Part shown: positions 48,058 through 57,892 of the stretch, piece after piece
Numbering within the stretch: the stretch's first letter is position 1
Layout: each line of letters opens with the position of its first letter
Assembly: GCA_016584495.1 (NCBI GenBank)
Contig: WAID01000004.1
Coordinates: forward strand, 3,534,001-3,598,000
Direction of reading: 5' to 3'
Source of the DNA: Celoporthe dispersa
Lineage: Eukaryota; Ascomycota; Sordariomycetes; Diaporthales; Cryphonectriaceae
Length of the DNA stretch: 64,000 nt
Notes under the pieces: generated by a model
Databases searched by the model: none
What the model was told of the DNA's origin: nothing
What the model saw: only the letters and a program-made list of their open reading frames with translations
Made by a program: the position numbers and the translations under genes

Positions 48058-48249
48058 TCAGACCACAAGAGGAAAGTGGCAGGAATGAGTCCTGTCCGTA
48101 GTCTTCTTCACCGAGACCTTGATAGCAGTGCCCGGCGAGACCTCCCTGCTACAAGACTTCTTGAGGCAGTCCCGCTTCTTGAGGGTGGTGCAGTAGAGCT
48201 CCTCGCCACAGTTGTCACACTTGACCTGCGTGTATGCGTAGAAGCACAT
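48058..48249 (-). CDS. Small Cys-rich hypothetical protein (63 residues)
   Basis: The ATG at 48249 opens MCFYAYTQVKCDNCGEELYC, followed by CLKKSC, so at least six cysteines fall in the first 35 residues as CxxC-like pairs. This resembles small fungal proteins that start with an aromatic/His segment and a zinc-ribbon-like Cys pattern. There is no signal peptide. The C-terminal half is basic. It could be a small zinc-binding protein, an exon of a larger gene, or chance. No function is proposed. Confidence 0.4.
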   Translation of the reverse strand: MCFYAYTQVKCDNCGEELYCTTLKKRDCLKKSCSREVSPGTAIKVSVKKTTDRTHSCHFPLVV

Positions 48250-48884
48250 CTTGGGTGGTTCTTCCTTCGGTATCTTGCTTCCGCGGGTGTTGTGCGTAGC
48301 TGGTGAAGGGCGACGGTGAGCTTGCGGGCGAGAGAGAGGTTCTCGACGGATCGCTACTCACAACTGTCTCGCAGGAGGCTCTTATAGAAATGATCATGCT
48401 TCATTTAAGGTGATTGCCGTTTTCTTTGTCTACTAACAATGTGCCTATTTGGCGATATCGTGGACTCGATATCGACCGACATTATAAGGGGTGTTCAATT
48501 CACATTGTCTAGTGAACAGGCTCCTTAAACCACCTGTGAGACAACATCATTGTCTATATTTCACCTGGGGAGGTTCTGTGACCGGGGACTCCTGTCTTGG
48601 TGTCCGGAAGAGGTCGGTGGATTAAATGGTACTTGAATTTATTCCATACACCCAAAGGCTAGAATGGCTTGGATGCTAATATAGATTATTAAACTGAGAC
48701 GCAGTTAGTCACTGTGAGACTTCGAGTGAGTAACACAACAGGTATCCCAATATTATGTTCCACTTTCACTACGAAGAAAGCGCCGAGTTTACATACTACA
48801 GCGGACAGATAGACAGGAAAGTCACACGCGAGAGAGAGGTGTCAAGTTTCATCAAATCATATCATTTCGCTTCTCTTAAGAGAT
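48250..48884. other. Intergenic region
   Basis: It is AT-rich with no recognisable gene, and includes the 3' flank of the nucleoside transporter at the right end. Confidence 0.6.
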
Positions 48885-50903
48885 CTATCCAGGTGGAGGT
48901 GTCGACATTGCCGCAGATGAACTGGTCGTCGGCTCCAGCAGCGACATGGCCGACTGCTCACCAAGCAGCATCCCAGCCATGCTCGCGCTCGTAAGTGTAG
49001 AGATGACGCCGGTGATGAAGGCGCTGAAAGCCACCCTGGCGATATCTCTATTCCTGCGGGGTGCCATCTGCGTCATCAGCCCGACCTGGGTGCCCAGCGA
49101 CCCGAAATTCCCGAAGCCGCAGAGGCTGTAGGTTGCGATCAGACGTGACCTCGGGCTCAGCGGTATATACATGGGGCTCGTCTGGAGTTCCTCGTAGGCG
49201 ATGAACTCGTTCTGTCACAAAGGGGTTGGCATGTCAGCACATACGTTCCGCAACAACATGGCCTCTTCTCGGGCTTGGGTGGGTGTAAGGGGCTCTCCGT
49301 GGTACCCACCCTTAGGATCTTGACGGCAATCAGGCGTCCGACAAGAATTATGTCATGGTCCCTGGGGACACCTAGGAGAAAGGCGACAGGGACCATGGCA
49401 TAGCCGAATATGACCTCCAGGGTCAGCTCCTCGATGTTGAGATAGCTGCCGAACCAGGTGAGCAGCGCGTCGCACAGGTCCACGAGGGCAATGACGGAGC
49501 CGAGGACGGCCACCACGATGCCTGCAAGCTTGAGGCCGAGCCAGCACCCGTTGGTGAAGGCGTGCATCCAGTTGCTGGCCTCGGTCTTGCTGTCCTCGGG
49601 CGTCAGCGTCAACTTCTCGGCGGTCAGCGTCTCCTCCGTCTCCGGATACCTGAGCTTGCTGACGACGATGGACGCAGGAATGGACATGACGCCTGCCGGT
49701 CTCGTCAGTGAGGGGTTTCTTGGCCTGGGGGTGTTGGGAGCCTACAGGAAGAGATCAATGCGGTCCCATTGACGCCGAGGCTGATGTACGCGACCAGCAC
49801 GCTGCCGGCGATGGTCGCGAAACCAGAGCACATGACCTGGTGTAGCTCTGCATGGGTCAGATCATCCAGAAAAGGTCGGATCAGCATCACGCTCTCTCCC
49901 TGGCCGAAGAATGGCGATGAGGCTGCCACGACTGCCTCGGCACCCGACACCTTTAGAGCCCAGTGGAAGAACTTGGCGGCTTTCCTGACGAGCCACTGCA
50001 GTGCGCCCCTGAATATACACATCAAGGTTAGCAGGCGAGTTTCTTTGTTTCGTGTGCGTGTGTATGTGTGTATGTGTGTCATGGTTCCTCCGCTTACCAG
50101 TAGGACATGAGCTGCGCGATGCCCGCAAAGAAGATAATAGGCGGCACAACGCTGATCACGAACCACGACAGCTTGGGGACCGAGCTGTCCGTGAGGAAGG
50201 CGAGCCCTTCGTCTGCGAAGCCCAGCAGGTCTGACGCGCGGTCCGACAGAAAGGTAAAGATGTTGTATCCGACGCTTGTCCGGAGGACGAAGAGGGCGAC
50301 GATGTACTGGAGGTACAGGCCGCACAGGACGGTGTACCAGCTGATCTTGCTCCGGTCCCTGGACGTCAGCCATAGCAGGGCAATCATGACGGCGAGGCCC
50401 GCCAGGCTGACGCCCCGGTTGACGGTCGTGTTGTCCTGGAAGTTGGGGGCAACCATCGCGACCGTCGCGATCAGCCCGACCAGGAGGACCCAGCTGCCGA
50501 TCAGGGCCCATTTCGGAGGCACCACATTGGCCGGCCGGGTGATGGCCCTCTCCCATATCCTCGCGAGGGGCCTCACGAGGTGCACGCTGGGGACGTGCCA
50601 GAGGACCAGTCTGCTGATGATGGCCAGCCAGACGAGAAACGGCACGATCCAGTTCTTGTCCTGTCGGTGGAGGACGAGCCCGGCGATCCACCAGCTGTTA
50701 GGTAACAAGGCAGCGCAGCCGCACACCACGTCAGGTCTCTTGATCTCAGCAGTAAGGGAAGGGCAGGTCAGGGTGGGGTCGGCTCCTTACCCTGTAAAGA
50801 GTGCGCCAATGCCGAGATGGACACAGACGCGGATGAGTCGTCTCCTCCGGACCTGCGTTACCGTCCAGCGATCCTCGGCACTGTCAGGCGCCGCGTGCTC
50901 CAT
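48885..50903 (-). CDS. Concentrative nucleoside transporter (CNT/SLC28 family)
   Basis: This membrane transporter takes up nucleosides with a cation gradient. Five exons (50903-50791, 50694-50098, 50008-49746, 49692-49310, 49211-48885) give 560 residues in one frame. There are about ten membrane helices. The Nucleos_tran2_N-type helices, then GALQWLVRKAAKFFHWALKVSG, ASSPFFGQGES, ISLGVNGTALISSCVMSIPAS, VKILRNEFIAYEEL (about residue 450) and SLCGFGNFGSLGTQVGL (about 480) are diagnostic; NEFxAY and GFxNFxSxG line the nucleoside site. Fungal relatives carry purine or pyrimidine nucleosides. It sits at the left edge of a group of sugar-nucleotide genes, but a link is speculative. Confidence 0.92.
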
Positions 50904-52289
50904 GATGAAGGCCGAACGCTCACCGTAGAGACCGCCTCATAGTTTGACGGGGAGACAGATGCTCGTGGGGATGGAGAGCAGAGGCGAGGACAGACGTTTT
51001 TAATAATAACTAATGTCTCTATGCTCGATTCGTCTCCTTCGTCGGTGTGGGTCAGGGCTTCCCCTGCGTGGCTGCGTCTCAGCGAGAGATCCTTGGCAAG
51101 GACGCGTGGACTCCCCCGTGCAAGGTACTACGAGGCCTGCTGGGCTCCTCAGCCCCTGAAGCAACATTGGCTACTTATGCTTCCCTATTTATGTATGCAT
51201 GTCCGCACCGTGGGACATGGTTAAGACATCATCCCGCCCGGGTACTTCCAGATCAAGCACATGCATGGGTGGTATCGGTCCGGCCCTGTACGACCCAGGC
51301 TTATAGTTTCGCGTCATATGCAGGCCTGGACTCGCAGCAGCAAGCAGACAGGCGGGCGGGCTCTGCACAAGAGATCTCCCAAGAGGATGGAGCAGGCGTC
51401 GCCACACAGTCACAACCAAGCGAGATAGCCTGATAGCCCTCAGAGGCTCCGTATTGGCAGCGATCCCGGTGTACATACCCCATGAGGCAGCCATGCTGCA
51501 TCCAGATGCCTGCACACTGCAGCGGCCTGCAGGCGTCGCACACACACAGAAAGAGAAAGAGAAGGAGGAAAGAAAGAAAGAAAAAAAAGAAAGAAAAAAA
51601 AAGAAAGAAAGAAAAATTCTCTCCACTGTGACAGCGAGGTTGCAGTGGGCAGGCTGAGACATGCTGGCCACTCCGGCAATTAAGCTCTGCGCGGAGGGGC
51701 GCGTGGCGTTGCCGCCCACCGGCCATTCTGCAGGATCGAGCACTAATCGGTTTAGGCTTCAGCTGCTACTCCGGCAGATGAGCTTGGTGCTGGTGATCGA
51801 CCATTCGGGCCTTTCTCCAATTTTGATGCTGTCAAAGATATCAGAAAACTGACAAATGCACCGTCGTGCACCGCGCGCGCGTGGGACAGGGACAGCCCAG
51901 AGGAACGCCAGAAGGTGTTCTGAGACGTGGGGTTTATTTTTCTGTCGAGATACCAATTCCTCCGTCGGGGTTGCACCTGTGTCGCCCACCGTCTTCCCCA
52001 TGTGTGAGGCAAAGAATCCCAACCGACACATCCCACAAGAGGCTACGGGGCGTGACGCTCCCCCACTGGCGCCCTGCGCCGCCTTCTTCCGCGTCGTGCT
52101 TGTACTGTACATTGGGCATGGGCTTCTATGGTGGCCACGGGGAAGGGAGGAGGGAGGGAAGAAAGAAAAAAAAAAAGGAAAACCAGGACGCTGTGATAGA
52201 TGAGCGCTGCTGCGTCGGGTTTCATTCAGGCTGACCGGCCATGGCAGATCGCTGCTGATCTGGACGAGTGGCGCCGCACACGCAGCCGT
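50904..52289. other. Intergenic region with purine tract
   Basis: It contains the transporter promoter (minus strand) and the 3' flank of the HAD gene. A purine-only tract is described separately. Several overlapping frames on both strands reflect skewed composition; none resembles a known protein. Confidence 0.6.
51546..51616. repeat. Polypurine (A/G) tract
   Basis: About 70 bases are almost entirely A and G, mostly GAAA and AAAG units. The complementary strand is a polypyrimidine run. This can produce long spurious frames on both strands. Confidence 0.9.
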
Positions 52290-53040
52290 TCAGGCGAGAC
52301 ACAGTATGACTGCCTCGAGGGCCCGCTTGGTCTGGTCGACACTGTAGACCTGGACGGAGTCGACACCAGCGGTGTCCTTGACGGGGGCGTCATTGCCGCC
52401 GGGGTAGAGGGCGTCACCAAAGAAGAGCATGTCGGCCTTGGGGATGCCGGAGATGGCAGAGAGACGCTCGATGCCGTAGGCCTTGTCGACGCCGGCGCGG
52501 GTGATATCTATGGAGGTCGCGCCGCCGATGCGGACCGAGACGTGCGGGAGGATAGGCTGCAGGTCGGCCTGGATGCGGCGGCGCTTCTCCTGCTTGGGGT
52601 CCCAGGCCTCCTTCGGGTGGAGCGGGGCCTGCTGGCCCAGGGCGGAGAAGGTGATCTGGCTGCCGCGGTCCTCGATCTGCTCGCCCCAGACCTCGGCGGG
52701 CGTGAAGCCCAGGCGGTCTACGGATGCACGCAGCTCCCCTGACGATGTGGGCGCGCTCCTCGTCCGTGAAGAGGTCAGCGTACCTGCGGGACCAGGCGGC
52801 GCCCTCGAAGCGGTATAGCTTGGTGCCTGTGGTGGGCATGAGCCAGAAGCGAGAGCGGTCGGTGTCCTCGGGAAGGCGGCTGGCGACCTGCTTCTCGAAC
52901 TGAGGCCAGTCCCCGCCAGAGATGACACAGATGTCGGCGACGTGGCTGAGCCGGGCAAGGATCGAGGCCATCTCGGGGTCGAGGGCCTGTTTGCTCTCCG
53001 CCAGCGTGCCGTCCAGGTCAAAGGCGATGAGGCGCTTCAT
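52290..53040 (-). CDS. HAD-IIB phosphatase, phosphomannomutase-like; one-base frameshift
   Basis: The ATG at 53040 gives MKRLIAFDLDGTLAESK, the HAD nucleophile motif (DxDGT, residues 8-12), then ICVISGGDW (motif II). The C-terminal half, IRIGGATSID-like VRIGGATSIDI, AGVDKAYGI (motif III Lys) and MLFFGDALYPGGNDAPV (motif IV), matches eukaryotic phosphomannomutases and bacterial HAD-IIB relatives, where GD..xPGGND is distinctive. The two halves are one base out of phase at the C run 52736-52739. Removing one base joins DEERAHIVR to ELRASVDRLGF and gives 249 residues, the usual PMM length. Whether it is a mutase or a phosphatase cannot be told from sequence. It is divergently paired with the DUF423 gene, 350 bases between starts. 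Confidence 0.85.
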
Positions 53041-53390
53041 GGTGCAGGAGCAGAGGTGCTTCTTCTTCTCGTGCGAGGCTGCGAGTCGTCGTGCGGTGTG
53101 GTATACTTAGTAGTAAAATGCCGGCTGGGGTAGCAGGTTGGGAGAGGGAGCTGCAGCGTCCCCAGGGAACAGGACAGCGAGGCTGTTCGTCGTCCATGGG
53201 CCTTATCCCTGCTCATAGCGTTAGGGCGCCTAAATCCCCTGCCCTAGCGCCTGAACCCCTGCGGGACCTGAGACCCCCAGGCCTCCTTCCCTAACCTCGT
53301 GATGGCATCTCTTCATAGTACACAAATTTGTACCTGACCGAGTAGACCATCAGCCCTGTGATCTGCGCAACAAAATCAACAACGGTACAA
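53041..53390. promoter_or_regulatory. Divergent promoter with CCCCT stress elements
   Basis: This 350-bp gap lies between the starts of the HAD and DUF423 genes. CCCCT (STRE core) occurs at 53236-53240 and 53256-53260, exactly 20 bases apart. Next to them is TTAGG-GCG-CCTAA, a perfect short inverted repeat at 53221-53233. Stress factors of the Msn2/4 type bind CCCCT. Function is inferred. Confidence 0.4.
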
Positions 53391-53954
53391 ATGTCGAGCA
53401 GCAGAAGCAGCAGCAGCAACAACAACAACAACAGCGAATCCACCCCTCTTCTGTCCCGGCCAGCTTCTCAGAGACATAGGATGAGCAGCACTTCTGCTAC
53501 CTGGTGGCGTGTCGGCGCCGCCTATGGCGCTGCAGCAGTCTGCCTGGGTGCCTTTGGTGCTCACGGCCTGAAGCAGCGCATCAGCGACCCTGCAAAGCTC
53601 GCGAGCTGGGCCACAGCAGCTCACTACCAGGTACGTACGCCATGCCAGCCCGTCCCTCTTTAACAACCTCCTCCTCCTCCTCCTCTTCCCCCCAAGACTG
53701 ACCTCAGCATTCTCCCGAAGCTGGTCCACTCGGTTGCCGTCCTGATCGCCCGCGACAACCCACTCGCCGCAGGGCTCTTCACGGCCGGCATGACCATGTT
53801 CAGCGGGAGCATCTATGCCCTCATCCTAGACCCGGCCCGCTTCAAGGTGTTGGGGCCCGTCACGCCCATCGGTGGTCTCTGTCTGATCGGCGGCTGGCTC
53901 TCTCTTGCCTGGGGCAGGGCTCCTCCTCCGGCTGGTGGCGAGCTAAGGCTGTGA
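53391..53954 (+). CDS. DUF423 (YgdD/TMEM256-like) small membrane protein
   Basis: Exons 53391-53630 and 53721-53954 give 157 residues. A Ser/Asn-rich N-terminus of about 35 residues is followed by WWRVGAAYGAAAVCLGAFGAHGLK, the DUF423 signature, and HYQLVHSVAVLIA across the splice junction. Further membrane segments follow (FTAGMTMFSGSIYALIL and PVTPIGGLCLIGGWLSLAWG), for four in total. The family is widespread from bacteria to animals with no established function. The N-terminal repeats come from AGC and AAC triplet runs. Convergent with the GT4 gene. Confidence 0.9.
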
Positions 53955-54449
53955 CACCTGGGGAATGACGCCTAGCTCAAGCCATATATGTCACTGCTTG
54001 ATCCCGAGGACGGAGGCGAGGAGAAAAGGGACGGCACTTGGGGAGATGGACAGCGCAAGGCAGTGTGACCGCCTCTCTCCATCCTGCAGGCTCGAGCGCT
54101 CTCACACGGCACAGGCAGAACGATTCTAGGCTAGCACTTTCAAATAGGCCGGGTACAACCAAAAACCCTTCATCCCGAGACGGACAGCGAGAATGCCAGA
54201 GGTCAGCAATAGGAAGAAAACAGGACACATCACATGGCCGTTGTCTCGTTACGTCTATGTTGTATGATCGGACCAAGGTGGACTCGCTCGATGCACCTAG
54301 CAGGACTTGCCAATCATGTGGGCGAGTTCCATTGGCCGGACCACCACGAGCTAATGAGTCTCTAGAAACCCCCCGAGAGAGAGAGAGAGAGAGAAAAGAA
54401 GGAGAAAAACTGCCGTGCCACACAGATACCCACATCAGATCATCGATCT
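53955..54449. other. Convergent 3' region of DUF423 and GT4 genes
   Basis: No gene is seen. A short (GA)n run lies at about 54379-54395. Confidence 0.6.
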
Positions 54450-56027
54450 TCATGCCGATGACCTGCTAAAGATGCCTCTCACCCACCGGCTCGCCTTAGT
54501 GAAGCCCAGATATACACCGACGAGACCCCAAAAGCCCAAAATCACACCCAAGGCTCCGACCAGGCGGGAGTTGGCCAGGGTCTCACGAAAGGCGCCACTC
54601 AGCATCAACCACCCGAAGACGGGCGCGGTAGATATACCTGCGTGCGGTCCTTCTATGTCTCCCTGCAGCTGCATCGCAGCCAGGTCCGCCTCCCGCCGCT
54701 CGATCTCGTCCAGCATCCTCCACGCCACCTTGTTGTTGATCTTGTCCCACGTCGCCTCGCGGGCCTGCCGGAGGGCGTCTCTGCCGAACCTCTCCCTCAT
54801 GCTCCTGTCGCTGGCAAGCAGGATCACCCGGTCCACAAAGGCAGACAGGTCGTCCGGCGGGGTGAGGAAGCCGCTGCGCCCGTCCTGGACGGTATTGCTC
54901 GGGCCTCCCATGTCTCGCGCCACGACGGGCACACCCGAGGCAAACGACTCGAGCACCACGAGGCCAAATGTCTCGGAGATGGAGCAGTGCAGGAAGAGAT
55001 CCGCGCTGGCGTACGCCTCGGCAAGCGCCTCCCCCACCCTGAATCCTGCGAAGATCACCTTGCCCTCTCCCTCGAGATCGGCAAAAAGCCCCCTGATCTC
55101 TGCCTCGACCTCCGCCTGGCGGTTCCCCCCCACGATGTACAGCTTGAACCTCAGCCCGCGGAGGTCCAGCTCCCTGGCCGCCATGGCCAGGAAGTCGAAG
55201 CTCTTCTCCGCCGCCAGGCGCGCGACACAGATGAGGATGACCTCCCCGTCCGGTGCGATCTGGTCTCTCAGCGCCTGGTCCCGCCTGGCAGGGCTGAACA
55301 GCTCCGCGTCGACCCCCCGGGTGAGGAGCTCCATCCTGTCGCCCGGGACATGGTGCCGCTCCAGATACCGCCTCACATACGTGCTGGGATAGAAGATGGT
55401 CTTGACGCTCTCGTGCCGGAACAAGAAGCTCTGCACCGACGCGAAGGCGCAGTCGGCGATATCGCCGAGGGGAAACGGAAACAGCGTCTTGCAGTAGCCG
55501 GCGAGGTCGGTCTGAAAGTTGCAGAGGACCGGTATCTGCTCCCGCTCTGTCCTCTGCCGCAGCTGAAACAGGACCTGGAAGCCCAGGCTCGCGGGGGAGG
55601 CGAGGTAGATGAGGTCCGGGGGCCCGCCAAACGTGCGGCTGTAGAGAGCCGACAGGCGGACGAGATACACGATGCTCAGCTCTGGGTTGAAGGGCACGGG
55701 GTATCCGTGCAGGCGGACCTCAATGTCCTTGGTGGTGTGGGCTGCGCTCTCGTCCTGGCATCCCCCCGAGGCGGTGCTCGGCCCCTCGGCGGGTGGTGAC
55801 AGTGTAGGCACAAAGGTGTTGAGCTTGGTCGAGTTGTGAGGCGCGACGACGGCGACACGGCACCCGTTGGCGCGCAGGTGGTTGACGAGCATCAGGGTGG
55901 TCCTGCTGACGCCGTTGACTGGGCCGAAGGACTCCGTGCACAGCAACACCCGCCGGCCCTTGAGGGCCTCGGGGAACACTGCCAGGTCATGCTGGCGGTC
56001 TGCCGGCGGTGAGACCACTGCCGCCAT
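54450..56027 (-). CDS. GT4 glycosyltransferase, MgtA-like
   Basis: A single exon from the ATG at 56027 encodes 525 residues. It has the GT-B fold of retaining GT4 enzymes: RVLLCTESFGPVNGVSRTT near residue 30, LIYLASPASLGF, CNFQTDLAGYC, LLTRGVDAELFSPARR and VGEALAEAYASADLF. The E-x7-E motif is ETFGLVVLE at about 351-359, followed by SGVPVVARDMGGPSN. This pattern closely follows actinobacterial MgtA/PimB'-type mannosyltransferases and plant SQD2-like enzymes that build lipid-linked sugars. A C-terminal membrane helix (about 488-512) ends the protein, so it should act at a membrane. The donor is probably GDP-mannose or a UDP-sugar; acceptor unknown. Its neighbour encodes UDP-glucose dehydrogenase, starting in the opposite direction. 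Confidence 0.88.
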   Translation of the reverse strand: MAAVVSPPADRQHDLAVFPEALKGRRVLLCTESFGPVNGVSRTTLMLVNHLRANGCRVAVVAPHNSTKLNTFVPTLSPPAEGPSTASGGCQDESAAHTTKDIEVRLHGYPVPFNPELSIVYLVRLSALYSRTFGGPPDLIYLASPASLGFQVLFQLRQRTEREQIPVLCNFQTDLAGYCKTLFPFPLGDIADCAFASVQSFLFRHESVKTIFYPSTYVRRYLERHHVPGDRMELLTRGVDAELFSPARRDQALRDQIAPDGEVILICVARLAAEKSFDFLAMAARELDLRGLRFKLYIVGGNRQAEVEAEIRGLFADLEGEGKVIFAGFRVGEALAEAYASADLFLHCSISETFGLVVLESFASGVPVVARDMGGPSNTVQDGRSGFLTPPDDLSAFVDRVILLASDRSMRERFGRDALRQAREATWDKINNKVAWRMLDEIERREADLAAMQLQGDIEGPHAGISTAPVFGWLMLSGAFRETLANSRLVGALGVILGFWGLVGVYLGFTKASRWVRGIFSRSSA

Positions 56028-57892
56028 CCTGCTCAAAGCGTCTGCACTGTGCAGCACGGCGAGATGGCCAGCCGGTTACCTTGCTGGTGGCACCGCGGCA
56101 CAGCTGTGCGTCGATATCAGCCTCGAACACTGCTAGATGACAAGTGGGAGGGGAGACGTGCATGAGGGCTTTGATGTCCAAGGACAAGACTCTGGGCGCG
56201 CATCCTGGATGTATACTTAAAAAAAAGCTTCCAGGTGGGTCACGACTGCTGACTTAAGTCAGAGGCATTTCGAGGCTAGAGCAGGGACGAGCGACGTGTT
56301 GATCATATGCCCGCATCCATCGACCTCGCCGGGAATGCGCAGACGGACAACTCCATGTTCTTGGTCTCATGAGTTCGCATCGTGACCCGCCTCTGTTCCC
56401 GGAGGGTATGTGACATTAGTCCCTTTCTTAACTCCAGCATTTCTCACCAGAGCACAAGATCTCTACTGCGGTCTTGAGGTAAGGATTTAGATATGAGATG
56501 CTGATTTCTATCCTTCTGTTTTTTGCCTTTTTTTTCCCTTTTTTTTCTTTCTTTTCTTCTCCTGGTGTCTCCTCCGGATACGATCAGATGCATGATGACC
56601 TAATCAGCCAGACTGATAACGACTTACACGCCAGTCGCCAATCAGAGACGGGAACAGAAGCACAAGGCACAGGCCCGCCCAATGATCGAAGCCCACCTGA
56701 GCATGACCAGAGGGCACGTGGAATAATTGGCAGCTTTGTCTACGTGACTACATCGACTCTTCTCTCCTGTCGATTTTTTTTCTTCTTTCTCTCTCCCCTC
56801 GGGAATTTACACGCTTGCGGAAGCCCAGACTGCACCGCCTGAAGATGACCTCCTCCTCTTTGATCACGCTACCTCGTCGTCGGCGCATAGGTAAAACCAG
56901 TGACGCCTTGGGCCCGACCCTCGTGGCCCCTCTGGTTGGACATCAGCGCAGCCACCAGGGACTTTGACCATGGGTAGAGAGGTCTTTCTCTCTCTCTCTC
57001 TCTCTCTCACGCGCGCACACACACACTCTCTCTCTCACTCGCTCCCTCCCTCTCAGCATGGACCTGGGTTTGTATGCTACTAATCTCTCTCTTGTCTGGA
57101 CTAAGCACCGGACCCACGTGAATTTTACAGATTCCTATCCAGCTAAGCCTGCCGACCAGGTTTTGGCACCCGCCATCAAGTCGCGAGCGGCGATTTTCTG
57201 TATTGGGCCCAGCCCATGGTGACCGGGACGAGGGCCTCGTGTGTATTTTTCTTCTGCCACGGGGGGGAATTAAAGGGCGCTTTATGCGGACCTCGGGCAG
57301 ACTTCTCATAGGCTACGATAGTATAGGGTGGCAAGGCTACTTTTCTATTCGACCCATGTGTCATGTTGACGGTCATGGTGTAGATCACACATAGTGTATT
57401 ATGACCATACCCCTCTCTTATTGTTTCTTCCTTTATCATCTTTTCCTGAACCGTACGGTCTTATTTTTTTTTTCTTCCCCCGAAAACCGTTGTGGTTATA
57501 TTGCTGTGCAGCCCTGTTTCTCCCGCAATCCTTCAGCAAGCCTTTCACTACTGCTACATTATTCGGCCCAACAGGCTGCGATAAGACTGACTGTTGCTGT
57601 CACCCAATAACCAGCCACAACACCCTCATGTCACATGCTACAGGGGGCATTCATCTATCACTGCACGTGTGAGCCGCTATCCCTCAGGGAAGACGACTCC
57701 TGTGCACAATATAAACGCGCGCGTGACCGACCACACGTGTACCATCCTACACTTTTCTGTCATCCACAAGGAACTCCTTCCTCATCGTCCAGAGAGGATC
57801 TGTAACAGCTCAGCCGCCAGATCCTAAGAAGAGTGCCCGTTATTATTACCTTGTCACAAATTTTGAGCCGCAAGACCAAACCGTCCTCCACC
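56028..57892. other. Divergent intergenic region between GT4 and UDP-glucose dehydrogenase
   Basis: About 1.9 kb holds both promoters. A CT/CA/CT compound microsatellite occupies about 56984-57054, and T-rich runs are common. The minus-strand stretch 56030-56130 is open and carries a possible donor (CAAGGTAACC), so an upstream GT4 leader exon is possible. No other gene is recognised. Confidence 0.6.
56984..57054. repeat. Compound CT/CA/CT microsatellite
   Basis: About 12 CT units are followed by CGCG, about six CA units and further CT units. It lies between two divergent promoters. Confidence 0.9.

Noticed and set aside
54642..55799. 385-codon plus-strand frame opposite the GT4 gene
   Set aside because: It lies wholly inside the GT4 exon in antisense and has no family match.
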